A stretch of 8,074 nucleotides of DNA, from positions 1 through 8,074 of the forward strand of contig CALBXN010000205.1 in the NCBI GenBank assembly GCA_937890485.1, in the 5' to 3' direction. This document shows positions 1 to 7,576 of this stretch, one piece after another. Below the pieces are notes generated by a model that had not been told where the DNA came from, did no database searches, and saw only the letters and a program-made list of their open reading frames with translations. The translations under genes and the position numbers were made by a program. Origin of the DNA: an uncultured Treponema sp. GTDB taxonomy: Bacteria > Spirochaetota > Spirochaetia > Treponematales > Treponemataceae. The number at the start of each line of letters is the position of its first letter. Position 1 is the stretch's first letter.

Positions 1-162
1 AAGGCTTCCTTTGGTGCTGACAAGCTTGGCGAAAACTTCGCTACACTTCTCGGTGCTATCATTAAGGCTAAGCCAGCTGCTGCTAAGGGACAATACATTA
101 AGAGCTGCACAGTAGCTTCTACAATGGGCCCTGGTATCAAGGTTAACGCTGCTAAGCTTTAA
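1..162 (+). CDS. rplA: 50S ribosomal protein L1, C-terminal end (5' part outside the window)
   Basis: The open frame from base 1 gives 53 residues and a TAA stop. The segment KAKPAAAKGQYIKSCTV followed by STMGPGIKVN is the highly conserved C-terminal end of bacterial ribosomal protein L1. L1 binds 23S rRNA in the L1 stalk of the large subunit, helps release deacylated tRNA, and in many bacteria represses its own mRNA. Codon choice is strongly biased: all 8 lysines are AAG and all 11 alanines are GCT, unlike the AAA-rich genes in the rest of the window. This fits a very highly expressed gene, though foreign origin of the segment cannot be excluded from the window alone. The usual downstream partner rplJ (L10) is absent; a terminator follows directly instead. 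Identity is nearly certain; the upstream part of the gene is not visible. Confidence 0.95.
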   Translation, partial: KASFGADKLGENFATLLGAIIKAKPAAAKGQYIKSCTVASTMGPGIKVNAAKL

Positions 163-650
163 TTTAAAGCCAAACATAATAAGAGGATCGCAAGATCCTC
201 TTTTTTGTTTTCTTCATTATTTTGATTAAATGTGTAAATATAATCACCATTTTCATCGGTCATTCTTGTACCATCTTCATTAAGAAGATATGTATCATTC
301 TGGCTCATACCATGAACAATAATAACAGGAGTATCTCTGTCATAATCTGCAACGTATGCGTTTTCATCTGCATTTGCAGGAATTGCTTCTGGAATAATAT
401 CTTCAAAAAGTTCTAATGCATAAATCTTTGAAATCAATTCAGAATAAAGTGTATCGGTAAAATCCTTACCTAAATATTGATTTGTAACAGATGTAACCTC
501 ATCTCTATTCACATGAACTAAACCTTCAAAAGTAATCTTTGATATTGGCTTATCGTAAAACCAAGTACTGTCATCCTGAGCGAAAAGTTCAAAACAGGTT
601 ACAAAAGTAAGTAAAATTGACAAAAATGTGACAATGCTTTTTTTATGCAT
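159..650 (-). CDS. Truncated BamA (signal peptide and POTRA1) joined to a hydrolase-like tail
   Basis: Starting at ATG 650, behind GGAGGG, this gives 163 residues; the longer start at 689 would overlap tamB and is less likely. Residues 1-25 form a Sec signal peptide (positive start, hydrophobic core, FA before QDD). Residues 35-92 (KPISKITFEGLVHVNRDEV to ALELFEDIIPEAIP) look like the first POTRA domain of BamA, the outer-membrane assembly factor. Full BamA has several POTRA domains and a 16-strand barrel, usually around 800 residues, and none of that follows. Residues 106-140 instead contain DTPVIIVHGMSQNDTYLL and a DENGD stretch, resembling the start of secreted alpha/beta hydrolases (beta strand plus oxyanion HG). 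No nucleophile elbow follows, so the tail cannot be an active esterase. The last 18 or so codons read through the rplA terminator, and the stop overlaps rplA by 4 bases. I infer a chimeric remnant translated after tamB. Whether a stable periplasmic protein is made is unknown. Confidence 0.7.
   Translation of the reverse strand: MHKKSIVTFLSILLTFVTCFELFAQDDSTWFYDKPISKITFEGLVHVNRDEVTSVTNQYLGKDFTDTLYSELISKIYALELFEDIIPEAIPANADENAYVADYDRDTPVIIVHGMSQNDTYLLNEDGTRMTDENGDYIYTFNQNNEENKKEDLAILLLCLALN
181..210 (+). terminator. Intrinsic terminator of rplA
   Basis: A perfect 9-bp stem (AAGAGGATC at 181-189 with GATCCTCTT at 194-202) closes a GCAA tetraloop of the GNRA type and runs into a T tract (201-206, then GTTT). 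It lies 19 bases after the rplA stop, as expected for a Rho-independent terminator of the ribosomal protein operon. On the minus strand the hairpin is followed only by TATTATG, so it should terminate poorly in that direction. It lies inside the 3' end of the convergent reading frame at 159-650, which is unusual for a conserved coding region. Confidence 0.9.
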
Positions 651-654
651 CGTA

Positions 655-660
655 CCCTCC
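655..660 (-). promoter_or_regulatory. Ribosome binding site of the BamA-like gene
   Basis: On the minus strand GGAGGG stands 4 bases before ATG 650, in the gap after the tamB stop. It is one of the two strongest Shine-Dalgarno matches in the window. It selects the 163-residue start over the ATG at 689 and suggests that the intact ancestor was well translated from the tamB mRNA. Confidence 0.8.
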
Positions 661-670
661 ATAAAATTTT

Positions 671-3600
671 CTAAAACATAAATTTCCAAGAAAAACCAAC
701 AGAAACATCTGGTATCCAGAAATTGTTCATATTTCCTATACTAGGAGAAAGACTCCAACGTATAAGAGCAAAAGGACTATCCAACTCAAAACCAAATTCA
801 GGTTCAAGAGAAAGTCCTGTGAGAGATCTTCCACTTTCTACAAGTGAAGCATTGTAATCAAAATGCAATAAAGCATCTAAATACATTGCATTTCCAAAAT
901 ACTTCCCTATATAAACAGATGAATTATCTAAATAGTTACCAATTGTTACATTATTATTGTCGTTATTAAAACCAACAAGCAATGCATTCTGTAAAATTGT
1001 AGTTCTAAGTGAAAATATATCAAATTTAAATAAATCACGCAATCGGTCTTCAACTTCTTTTACAGCAGTTGTTTGAGCAACATAATTTAAACCACCTGCC
1101 AAAACATTTATCCCAAAATCACGGATAGAATCAGTATCTTCAGGAATTACAATTTGACCTAAAAGTGCCATAATTTCAGATTCTGACTTTGCAGGAGAAG
1201 AAGAAAATGATGGCGAAAAGGCACTTAATTTTTGGTTTTCGGCAGTAAGAAAAATCTTTACATTATCACCTTCCGAGTCAGTTTCTCTCATTTCTGCACG
1301 AACAGTAATTAATGGATCTAAAGCACCTTGTTTTTCATTAAATAATAAACGACCTTCTCTCAAATAGAAAGTACGTCCTAAAGCAACAATAGAACCTCCT
1401 CTTAACACCAAATCACCATTAAGTTCAAAATAATCTGTTTCAGAATCTATTTTTAGTCTAATTTTTGTTTGAGGATTTATCAAGGCTTTTAGTACAGGAT
1501 TTTCTTTATTTGGAAAAAAAACTTTACCATGTTGACCAACAAGCATATCTAAATCCACTTTTGTATAGAAATAATTTGTATTTTGAGGAGTTTCATCATC
1601 ATTTCCAGAAAACAGAGAAAAAGTTCCATCTATATCTTGAGCAAAAATTGAGCCTCTTATTGTAACACCTTCTGCTAAAATAACATCTATAGATAAATCA
1701 CAGGCTGCATCCCCTTCAAAATGCATAATAGGCATAACAAATTTTGCAGGAATTAAAGTACTTCCTCTAGTTTTTACATCAACCAAAACAGAATACAAAG
1801 CCCATCTATCAAATTCAAATCTAATAGAAGCATCAATATATCCTTTTTTGGCTCTACTTACCAAATTGTTCATAACAAAGGCGTTATCTTCAACATCGAT
1901 TTTAATATTTTTTGAATAAAAATTTTCATTTATGTAATCTGGAATTGAATATAATAAATCTTGAGCTATCAAATCACCGGAAAATTCTGGGTCAGTAGCA
2001 TAACCACCTATATGTAAATTTCCATAAGCAAGTCCACTAATAGCATGAAAATAAGGAAAATTTAAGAAATTCGTTATTTTACTAAAATCTAAATAAAAAT
2101 CATCAACAGAAATATCTAATAATGAATTTTCTATTGTTCCATTTACGTTCATTCTTATAGGTAAATTTTGTGCAGTTTGAACTTTTAACACTTTTCCATC
2201 TACAAAAGAACCAACAATTTCATTATTATTTCCTCCAAAAAAATCAAATCTATCAGGAGATGATATAACAGTAAGTTTTACATTTTCATAATTTCCAAAA
2301 GAAGTTGATTCAATTTTATTAAGGAGAATCGAAAGTAAAAATGAATCTGGAATACTAAAATTAGAAAAACCAAAATCAGAATCGACTCCATCCAAAGAAG
2401 AAGAAATATTAATTTCAAAAGGAGAAGTGTATTTTCCTCCAAGCAAACTTCCGCCTAGAGACCCTAAAAGATTTCCTGTAAAATTTGATAGACTGAAATT
2501 TGCTTGAATATCTGAAATTTTTTGACCAGCAATATCAATAACAGAATCAGATATATTTACATTTCCATCTTCTAAACTAGCATTCAAATCTAGTTTTACG
2601 GAAGAACCAGCAAGTGCAATTGAAGAATTTAACACAGAAACTGTAACACCTGGATTATTTATTGGTCCTAGAACTGTAATTTCAGCATTTAATACATTTG
2701 TAGCTTTTTGTTCTGATAAAAATCTAGACATCGGTGAATTGTTGATAGAAATTTGAGCAGAAAGAAAAATATCTTTAAAAAAATCTAGTTCCGAAAATGC
2801 TTTATTCATTGGATTTGAAGCACTACATTCAAGTTTTATACTCTCTGATGATGAGTAATTTGCTAAATCAATATTAACAGAAGCATTATTTAAAGATTTT
2901 TCATCAAAACTCCACAACATTCTTCCTTGTCCAGACAAAATAGATGTAGAATCAACAAAATTTATTTGATCAAATAAGGCTCCATAATTATTCAAATTTC
3001 CTATAAAAGTTATATTTGGAGCACTTGTATTAGCAGAATTATTATCTTTAAATTCAAACCGTTTAATTTTTACATTCCAATCAGATAAGGATATAAAATC
3101 AAATTCAGAATCTATGGATACTCCTAAAAATAAATTTTCAACAGAAATTGGTAAACCATCCATAACGATAGAACCATTCAACTTATTTCTTTCATTAAAA
3201 ATTTCTGCTGAAAAACCATAATCGCCTGTTAAGGATATTCGTTTAGCATCAATAATTGTACCAGAAAGATTATATGGCACAGAATTAACTGTTAAATCAG
3301 AAATAAAAAATAAATTTTCAAATCCATTACTATAATCAGCATTTAAAGTTAAATTAAGTTCTTGACCTGCAAATAAAACATCAAATTGAGAAACTTGCAA
3401 AGAAGTTTCGGTTCCATCAAAAGAGAATAAAGCCATTTCTCCATCTTTTTTTGTATTAGCAATAACTGAATAGGGAATATTATATGTAATACTTGAAAAG
3501 TCTGTAGAAGCAAAACATTCGCTAGACATAATATAAGGAGAAAAAGTTTTTGAAATTCCTTTTACAGAATTAGCTGCTTTTTCATTAAGAAAAAAACTTA

Positions 3601-5101
3601 CAGCATTTAAAGCAGAACTGATAAAAAAGTTATCTAAAGAAAGATTACATTGCATATAGGCATCTGAATCTAAAAGCACACTACCTGTTAAACCAATATT
3701 ACCTACAATACCTTCCATTTGATTAGAATAATCGTAAACAGAAAGTTCATAATCGATAGAATTATTTTGTGGAATAACATCAACCTGTAAAGCAGTAAAA
3801 AATTGCTCACCTAAATTCAACTGAGGTACAAAGCACATAAAACCTTTTTCCAGATGGTCAATATACATTTCTAAAGTAAGTTCATTTCCATTATTCAACT
3901 TAAAATAATTTAAGAAAAAGGATCCTTGTGGTTGCAATGTTTTTAAATCACAATTTCCTTCAAAATCGGCAGAAACAAAATCTGAACGAAGATTTAAGTT
4001 ACCAATATCTACAAAATCTTGATTCCCTGTAACCGAAAAATAGGCATCAATCTGAGAAACACCCAAATTTTTTCCAGTTGAAACACTTCCGTTAGCAGAA
4101 TAATTAAATTGTCCTGATTTTCCTTCATAATTAAGTTTATAAATTCCAGAAAGTTTTGTTCCTAAAAATTTATTCAATACATCTTTTTTATTTTTTATTT
4201 TTACAAAAGAAAAAGGTTCAAATTGATCAGTTTGGAGAATAACCGAAGCAATTTGTGAATCAATATTATAATTAGCAGACAAATGCACAGGAACCGTATT
4301 TTGCAAAATTTGTGCGTTAAAAATTTTATTTGAATAATCACATACAATTTGTAAAGGTTTTGCAGAAATATTTTCGTTAGAAAGACTCAAAATTCTTAAT
4401 TGGGCAGCAAATTCATCGAAAGTTGAAGAAATTGTACCTAAAATAGAAAAATCAGTTTGTAAATTTCCTATCATGGCAAAAGAATTTGTTTCTGGATAAA
4501 AATTTACATCACATTTTATTTCAGCCATAATCAAACTTAAATCATCACCAGATTTTAAACGAATATTTTTTAATCTAGTCATTAATCTAAAATCTTTATT
4601 AAAATAAGATAAAGTTGTGTTTAATATTTTTACGCCAAATGGCAAATTAAAATTCAAGGTTTTGTTTTTTTCAGGATTTGATAAACTTTTAATGAGATTT
4701 GATATTCGAATCAAAACTTCAGCATTTTGATTCGAATCATATTCTGCGGATATTCCTTGAATAACTAAATCCCCAAGCCCTTTTTCAATATTTCCAGTTA
4801 GTAAAGCTGGTAAATTATAAGAAAATCCAACTGAGTTTATTTTTAACAAAACCAAATTGGATTGAGAATCTAAAACTTGTATTTTTTGTAGTTTTAATCC
4901 TGTCAACAGAGAAGGAGACGCTTTTTCATACTTAATCCGTAAAGCAGTTTTTTCTTCCATTGTTGACAAAAGATTATCTCTTATATCAATTAATTTTGCA
5001 GTTACAGATAAGTAAACTGGTCTAATAAATAAAAGACACATTATAATGAGAAAAATAAAAATAATTGTACTAGCACCAAGTTTTATTAAGCGAACACGCA
5101 T
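671..5101 (-). CDS. tamB: TamB-family translocation/assembly module protein (DUF490)
   Basis: This 1476-residue protein starts with a single membrane helix (about residues 8-26, after a basic MRVRLIK start) and continues as a very long beta-rich periplasmic region, as in TamB and other AsmA-like bridge proteins. The C-terminal third carries the TamB (DUF490) signature: FELNGDLVLRGGSIVALGR, then FYLREGRLLFNE and DPLITVRAEM (about residues 1225-1270), and SESEIMALLGQIV (about 1305). It ends in SWKFMF with a terminal Phe, also typical. TamB spans the periplasm and works with TamA or BamA in outer-membrane protein insertion and, by current models, phospholipid transport. Spirochaetes usually lack TamA and carry tamB next to bamA, which matches the BamA-like start 20 bases downstream. 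An in-frame TGA two codons upstream fixes the ATG; GAAGGA lies only 2 bases before it. At 1476 residues it is somewhat longer than the roughly 1260-residue E. coli protein. Identification is firm; the exact partner is inferred. Confidence 0.9.
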   Translation of the reverse strand: MRVRLIKLGASTIIFIFLIIMCLLFIRPVYLSVTAKLIDIRDNLLSTMEEKTALRIKYEKASPSLLTGLKLQKIQVLDSQSNLVLLKINSVGFSYNLPALLTGNIEKGLGDLVIQGISAEYDSNQNAEVLIRISNLIKSLSNPEKNKTLNFNLPFGVKILNTTLSYFNKDFRLMTRLKNIRLKSGDDLSLIMAEIKCDVNFYPETNSFAMIGNLQTDFSILGTISSTFDEFAAQLRILSLSNENISAKPLQIVCDYSNKIFNAQILQNTVPVHLSANYNIDSQIASVILQTDQFEPFSFVKIKNKKDVLNKFLGTKLSGIYKLNYEGKSGQFNYSANGSVSTGKNLGVSQIDAYFSVTGNQDFVDIGNLNLRSDFVSADFEGNCDLKTLQPQGSFFLNYFKLNNGNELTLEMYIDHLEKGFMCFVPQLNLGEQFFTALQVDVIPQNNSIDYELSVYDYSNQMEGIVGNIGLTGSVLLDSDAYMQCNLSLDNFFISSALNAVSFFLNEKAANSVKGISKTFSPYIMSSECFASTDFSSITYNIPYSVIANTKKDGEMALFSFDGTETSLQVSQFDVLFAGQELNLTLNADYSNGFENLFFISDLTVNSVPYNLSGTIIDAKRISLTGDYGFSAEIFNERNKLNGSIVMDGLPISVENLFLGVSIDSEFDFISLSDWNVKIKRFEFKDNNSANTSAPNITFIGNLNNYGALFDQINFVDSTSILSGQGRMLWSFDEKSLNNASVNIDLANYSSSESIKLECSASNPMNKAFSELDFFKDIFLSAQISINNSPMSRFLSEQKATNVLNAEITVLGPINNPGVTVSVLNSSIALAGSSVKLDLNASLEDGNVNISDSVIDIAGQKISDIQANFSLSNFTGNLLGSLGGSLLGGKYTSPFEINISSSLDGVDSDFGFSNFSIPDSFLLSILLNKIESTSFGNYENVKLTVISSPDRFDFFGGNNNEIVGSFVDGKVLKVQTAQNLPIRMNVNGTIENSLLDISVDDFYLDFSKITNFLNFPYFHAISGLAYGNLHIGGYATDPEFSGDLIAQDLLYSIPDYINENFYSKNIKIDVEDNAFVMNNLVSRAKKGYIDASIRFEFDRWALYSVLVDVKTRGSTLIPAKFVMPIMHFEGDAACDLSIDVILAEGVTIRGSIFAQDIDGTFSLFSGNDDETPQNTNYFYTKVDLDMLVGQHGKVFFPNKENPVLKALINPQTKIRLKIDSETDYFELNGDLVLRGGSIVALGRTFYLREGRLLFNEKQGALDPLITVRAEMRETDSEGDNVKIFLTAENQKLSAFSPSFSSSPAKSESEIMALLGQIVIPEDTDSIRDFGINVLAGGLNYVAQTTAVKEVEDRLRDLFKFDIFSLRTTILQNALLVGFNNDNNNVTIGNYLDNSSVYIGKYFGNAMYLDALLHFDYNASLVESGRSLTGLSLEPEFGFELDSPFALIRWSLSPSIGNMNNFWIPDVSVGFSWKFMF

Positions 5102-5156
5102 AATCCTTCACTATATATAATAGCATTTTTTTAAGAAATATGGTAGACTATAAAGC
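5102..5156. promoter_or_regulatory. Divergent promoter region between tamB and tmk
   Basis: Only 55 bases separate the divergent starts. On the plus strand TATAAT (5116-5121) could be a -10 box for tmk, giving a leader of about 29 bases, but no good -35 box lies 17 bases upstream. On the minus strand TGCTATTAT (revcomp of 5117-5125) resembles an extended -10 for tamB, but would leave a leader of only about 9 bases. The two boxes overlap, so the two directions would compete for polymerase. No operator-like repeat is visible. Exact start points are uncertain. Confidence 0.4.
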
Positions 5157-5795
5157 ATGGTATTACAATCTTTTATCGTTTTTGAAGGGCTTGATGGCTC
5201 TGGAACATCAACACAAATAAAACTTTTACAAGAAAAACTTTCTAAAAATAAAACTTGGATAACAGCAGAACCTACAAATAATGAAACAGGTCTTTTTTTG
5301 CGAAAAATGTTAAAAGGCGAAATAAAAATTCATCCCAAAACATCAGCATATATGTTTGCTACCGATAGATGTGAACATATAAATGGAAAAAACGGAATTT
5401 TAGACCAAATAAATGCCGGAAAACTTGTAATTTCAGATAGATATTTGTTTTCTAGTTTAGCTTATCAAAATCAAGATTGTACTTGGGATTTACCATATAA
5501 TTTAAATAAAGAGTTTCCTTTACCTGAATATCTATTTTTCTTTGATATGGATCCTGAAAAATCCTTAGAAAGAGTATTTGCTCGAGCAAACAAAACTGGA
5601 GAACAAACTGAAATCTACGAAAAATTAGATTTTCAGAAAAAAACTTATCAGGAATATAAAAAAATAATCGAATTTTACTCAAAACCAGAATTTTCTGATA
5701 TGAAAATTATCGTTATTGATGCAAGTAAATCTATACAAGAAATTCACGAAAAAATATGGAGTATCATAAGCAAACTGCCGATACTAGAAGTGTGA
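5157..5795 (+). CDS. tmk: Thymidylate kinase (dTMP kinase)
   Basis: The 212-residue product has the usual length for thymidylate kinase, which phosphorylates dTMP to dTDP with ATP in the cytoplasm, an essential step of dTTP synthesis. Motifs in order: the P-loop region FEGLDGSGTSTQ (9-20), AEPT (38-41, the dTMP-site loop seen as REPG or REPT in relatives), FATDR (67-71), SDRYLFSSLAYQ (93-104, the signature DRY-x2-S-x2-AYQ), and a lid region rich in Arg and Lys around RVFARANKTGEQTEIYEK. The P-loop has Thr17 where the Walker A lysine (GxxxxGK[ST]) is expected; this may be a lineage trait or mean that another basic residue serves. The ATG has no good Shine-Dalgarno sequence. The gene leads a tight plus-strand cluster, and its TGA overlaps a GTG start of the next gene. 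Function is assigned with high confidence despite the P-loop change. Confidence 0.92.
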   Translation: MVLQSFIVFEGLDGSGTSTQIKLLQEKLSKNKTWITAEPTNNETGLFLRKMLKGEIKIHPKTSAYMFATDRCEHINGKNGILDQINAGKLVISDRYLFSSLAYQNQDCTWDLPYNLNKEFPLPEYLFFFDMDPEKSLERVFARANKTGEQTEIYEKLDFQKKTYQEYKKIIEFYSKPEFSDMKIIVIDASKSIQEIHEKIWSIISKLPILEV

Positions 5796-6409
5796 AATCT
5801 TACAAAAAGATAATTTTTTTAGTAATATTAATTTCTCTTTTAGGTTCTTTGCCTCTTTTTTCATATTTGATAACATACAAAGAACAATATTACAAACTTT
5901 ATCATGTTCACTATCAACAATATCCAGATGATGTTATAGAGAATATTTATTGGTTAGAAAAGGCAGCAAAAGCAGATTTTGCAAATCCTCAATATGCATT
6001 AGCAAAAATCACAGATAAAACCGATTGGGAAAAATATCGATATTTATTTATGATGCATATTAACTTAAAATTAGTTGAACAACATCTTCGTTTAGGGCGA
6101 ACCTGGGATAAAAAAATTGCATATTTTTATGATGCACCTTGGAAAGAAGAATATTTGCGTGATTTAGAAACTGCAAAAACTTGTTACGCAACAGGTCTTC
6201 ATTATTGGAAAGAAGCAAAACTTTGGGCTGAAAAAGCAGGAATGAAAAAATTTAATTTTATGTATCTTACAGATATTCAAAATTGGGAAGATGAAAAACA
6301 CCGAATCGAAACAGGTAAATTGGACTACGAAAAAACAATAAATCGGGAACTAGAAAGAATTGAAAAAGTAATATCTCAATATCTTGAAATGGATGAAAAT
6401 ACTTATTAA
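5792..6409 (+). CDS. Hypothetical membrane-anchored protein with TPR-like helices
   Basis: I do not recognise this protein. From GTG 5792 it has 205 residues: a basic start (KSYKK), one hydrophobic segment (about 6-28, IIFLVILISLLGSLPLFSYLI), then a hydrophilic, mostly helical region rich in Tyr, Lys and Glu. The stretch IYWLEKAAKADFANPQYALAKI resembles a TPR or Sel1-type helix pair, and LHYWKEAKLWAEKAG further on looks similar, so a small helical repeat scaffold facing the periplasm is plausible. The GTG overlaps the tmk stop (GTGA), a common coupling arrangement. An in-frame ATG at 5756 would add 12 hydrophilic residues and overlap tmk by 40 bases; I prefer GTG because the added residues merely shadow the tmk frame, but neither start has a strong ribosome binding site. 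aroB begins 9 bases downstream. A role in cell-envelope assembly would be a guess. Confidence 0.75.
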   Translation: MKSYKKIIFLVILISLLGSLPLFSYLITYKEQYYKLYHVHYQQYPDDVIENIYWLEKAAKADFANPQYALAKITDKTDWEKYRYLFMMHINLKLVEQHLRLGRTWDKKIAYFYDAPWKEEYLRDLETAKTCYATGLHYWKEAKLWAEKAGMKKFNFMYLTDIQNWEDEKHRIETGKLDYEKTINRELERIEKVISQYLEMDENTY

Positions 6410-6418
6410 AATATAAGT

Positions 6419-7516
6419 ATGATTACTGACACTTTTTCTATAAAATATCAATTAGTTCCTCATGGAACAGAAGAAACAAAAATTCAATTTTATAACACAA
6501 TCCCAGAAATTTTTGAAAATTTAATACAAAATAATGAACAAACTGTAATTTGTACAGATTCAAATGTGGTAAATATTCCAGAAGTAAAAACTTTTTTAAA
6601 TAAAATAAATAATGCAAATGTAGAAACAGTTATAATTCCTGCAGGGGAAGAAAACAAAACGCTTGAATCTGTACTTTCAATTATAAAGGTTGCCCTTGAT
6701 AAATCTTTTACAAGAAATTGTAAATTTATTGCCATCGGTGGTGGTGTTATTAGCGATATGACAGCCTTTGCATCTTCACTTTACAAACGAGGTGCAAAAC
6801 TTGAAATAGTACCAACTACTCTACTTTCTATGGCAGACGCTTGTATTGGTGGAAAAACTGGCTGTGATTTTGACAATTATAAAAATATGATTGGCACATT
6901 TTATCCTGCAAGTAAATTACATTTTTGTCCAGATTTTATACTATCTTTGCCAGAAAACGAATATTTATCAGGCTTGGCAGAAGTAATAAAGACAGCCATG
7001 TTATACGCACCAAAATTATTTCAGATTTTGAAAACAGAAAACGAAAAAATAAAATCACGAAACAAAGAAGAACTTTATCAGATAATAAAACGCTGCGCCT
7101 TAGCAAAATCTAATATTGTAGAAAAAGATATTTCTGAAACTGGTCTTAGAAAACAACTTAATCTTGGTCACACTTTTGGTCATGCATTGGAATCAGTTGC
7201 AGGTTTTGGAAAAATTTCTCATGGACAAGCTGTTGCATGGGGGCTTGGTCGTGCAATTCAATTAAGTTTAAATTTAGGTTTATGTGAAGAAGATTACAAA
7301 GATGATGTTTTTGAATTATTAAACATATATGGATATTCTACAGAAAAAACACCCAAAATAATAGCAGAACAAGAAAATGTACAACAAAAACTTATAAAAG
7401 CAATGAAACAAGACAAAAAAAATGATTCAAATGGAATTACTTTTGTCTTGCAAAGAGAAATAAATAGTACTTTGATTGAAATTGTACAAGAAAAAGATAT
7501 TTTAGCAGTTTTATAA
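6419..7516 (+). CDS. aroB: 3-dehydroquinate synthase
   Basis: The 365-residue product matches the family in length and motif order. AroB converts DAHP to 3-dehydroquinate, the second step of the shikimate pathway, using NAD and a divalent metal (usually Zn or Co). Seen: PAGEENKTLESV (74-85), the NAD loop IGGGVISDMTAFASSLYKRG (106-125), PTTLLSMADACIGGKTG (132-148), YKNMIGTFY (154-162), SGLAEVIK (184-191), RKQLNLGHTFGHALE (244-258), ISHGQAVAWG (266-275) and KQDKKN (330-335). By family alignment the metal ligands are Glu188, His251 and His268; Lys146, Lys155, Lys236, Arg244, Asn248 and His255 are the expected substrate residues. All are present, so the enzyme should be active. Related sugar-phosphate cyclases share the fold, but the KN and RxxLNLGHTFGH motifs favour AroB. 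It ends a cluster with tmk; no other shikimate gene is visible and no clear terminator follows. Confidence 0.95.
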   Translation: MITDTFSIKYQLVPHGTEETKIQFYNTIPEIFENLIQNNEQTVICTDSNVVNIPEVKTFLNKINNANVETVIIPAGEENKTLESVLSIIKVALDKSFTRNCKFIAIGGGVISDMTAFASSLYKRGAKLEIVPTTLLSMADACIGGKTGCDFDNYKNMIGTFYPASKLHFCPDFILSLPENEYLSGLAEVIKTAMLYAPKLFQILKTENEKIKSRNKEELYQIIKRCALAKSNIVEKDISETGLRKQLNLGHTFGHALESVAGFGKISHGQAVAWGLGRAIQLSLNLGLCEEDYKDDVFELLNIYGYSTEKTPKIIAEQENVQQKLIKAMKQDKKNDSNGITFVLQREINSTLIEIVQEKDILAVL

Positions 7517-7535
7517 AATCATAGAGTCTAATATA

Positions 7536-7564
7536 TTGACTTAATTTTACATTTTTGCTAGAAT
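7536..7564 (+). promoter_or_regulatory. Sigma70-type promoter of tRNA-Leu
   Basis: TTGACT (7536-7541) and TAGAAT (7559-7564) are separated by exactly 17 bases, and TGC directly before the -10 makes it an extended -10 box. Transcription should start near 7571, about six bases before the mature tRNA 5' end. This is the best promoter in the window. It gives the tRNA its own transcription independent of aroB and argues that the tRNA gene is, or recently was, active. Confidence 0.85.
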
Positions 7565-7576
7565 GAAAACATCCTT

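Noticed and set aside
222..416. Plus-strand frame rich in Cys and Ile opposite the BamA-like chimera
   Set aside because: No ribosome binding site, low-complexity composition, and it is fully antisense to a better supported frame with a signal peptide and a strong Shine-Dalgarno site.
1465..1665. Plus-strand 66-residue frame inside tamB
   Set aside because: Antisense shadow of the conserved TamB C-terminal domain, with no supporting start signals or recognisable domain.
5756..5791. Earlier ATG start for the membrane-anchored protein
   Set aside because: It would overlap tmk by 40 bases with no ribosome binding site and add hydrophilic residues before the membrane helix; the GTG overlapping the tmk stop is the more usual arrangement. 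Not fully excluded.
6925..7113. Plus-strand Arg/Lys-rich 62-residue frame inside aroB
   Set aside because: Out-of-frame shadow over conserved aroB motifs (SGLAEVIK), with no ribosome binding site.
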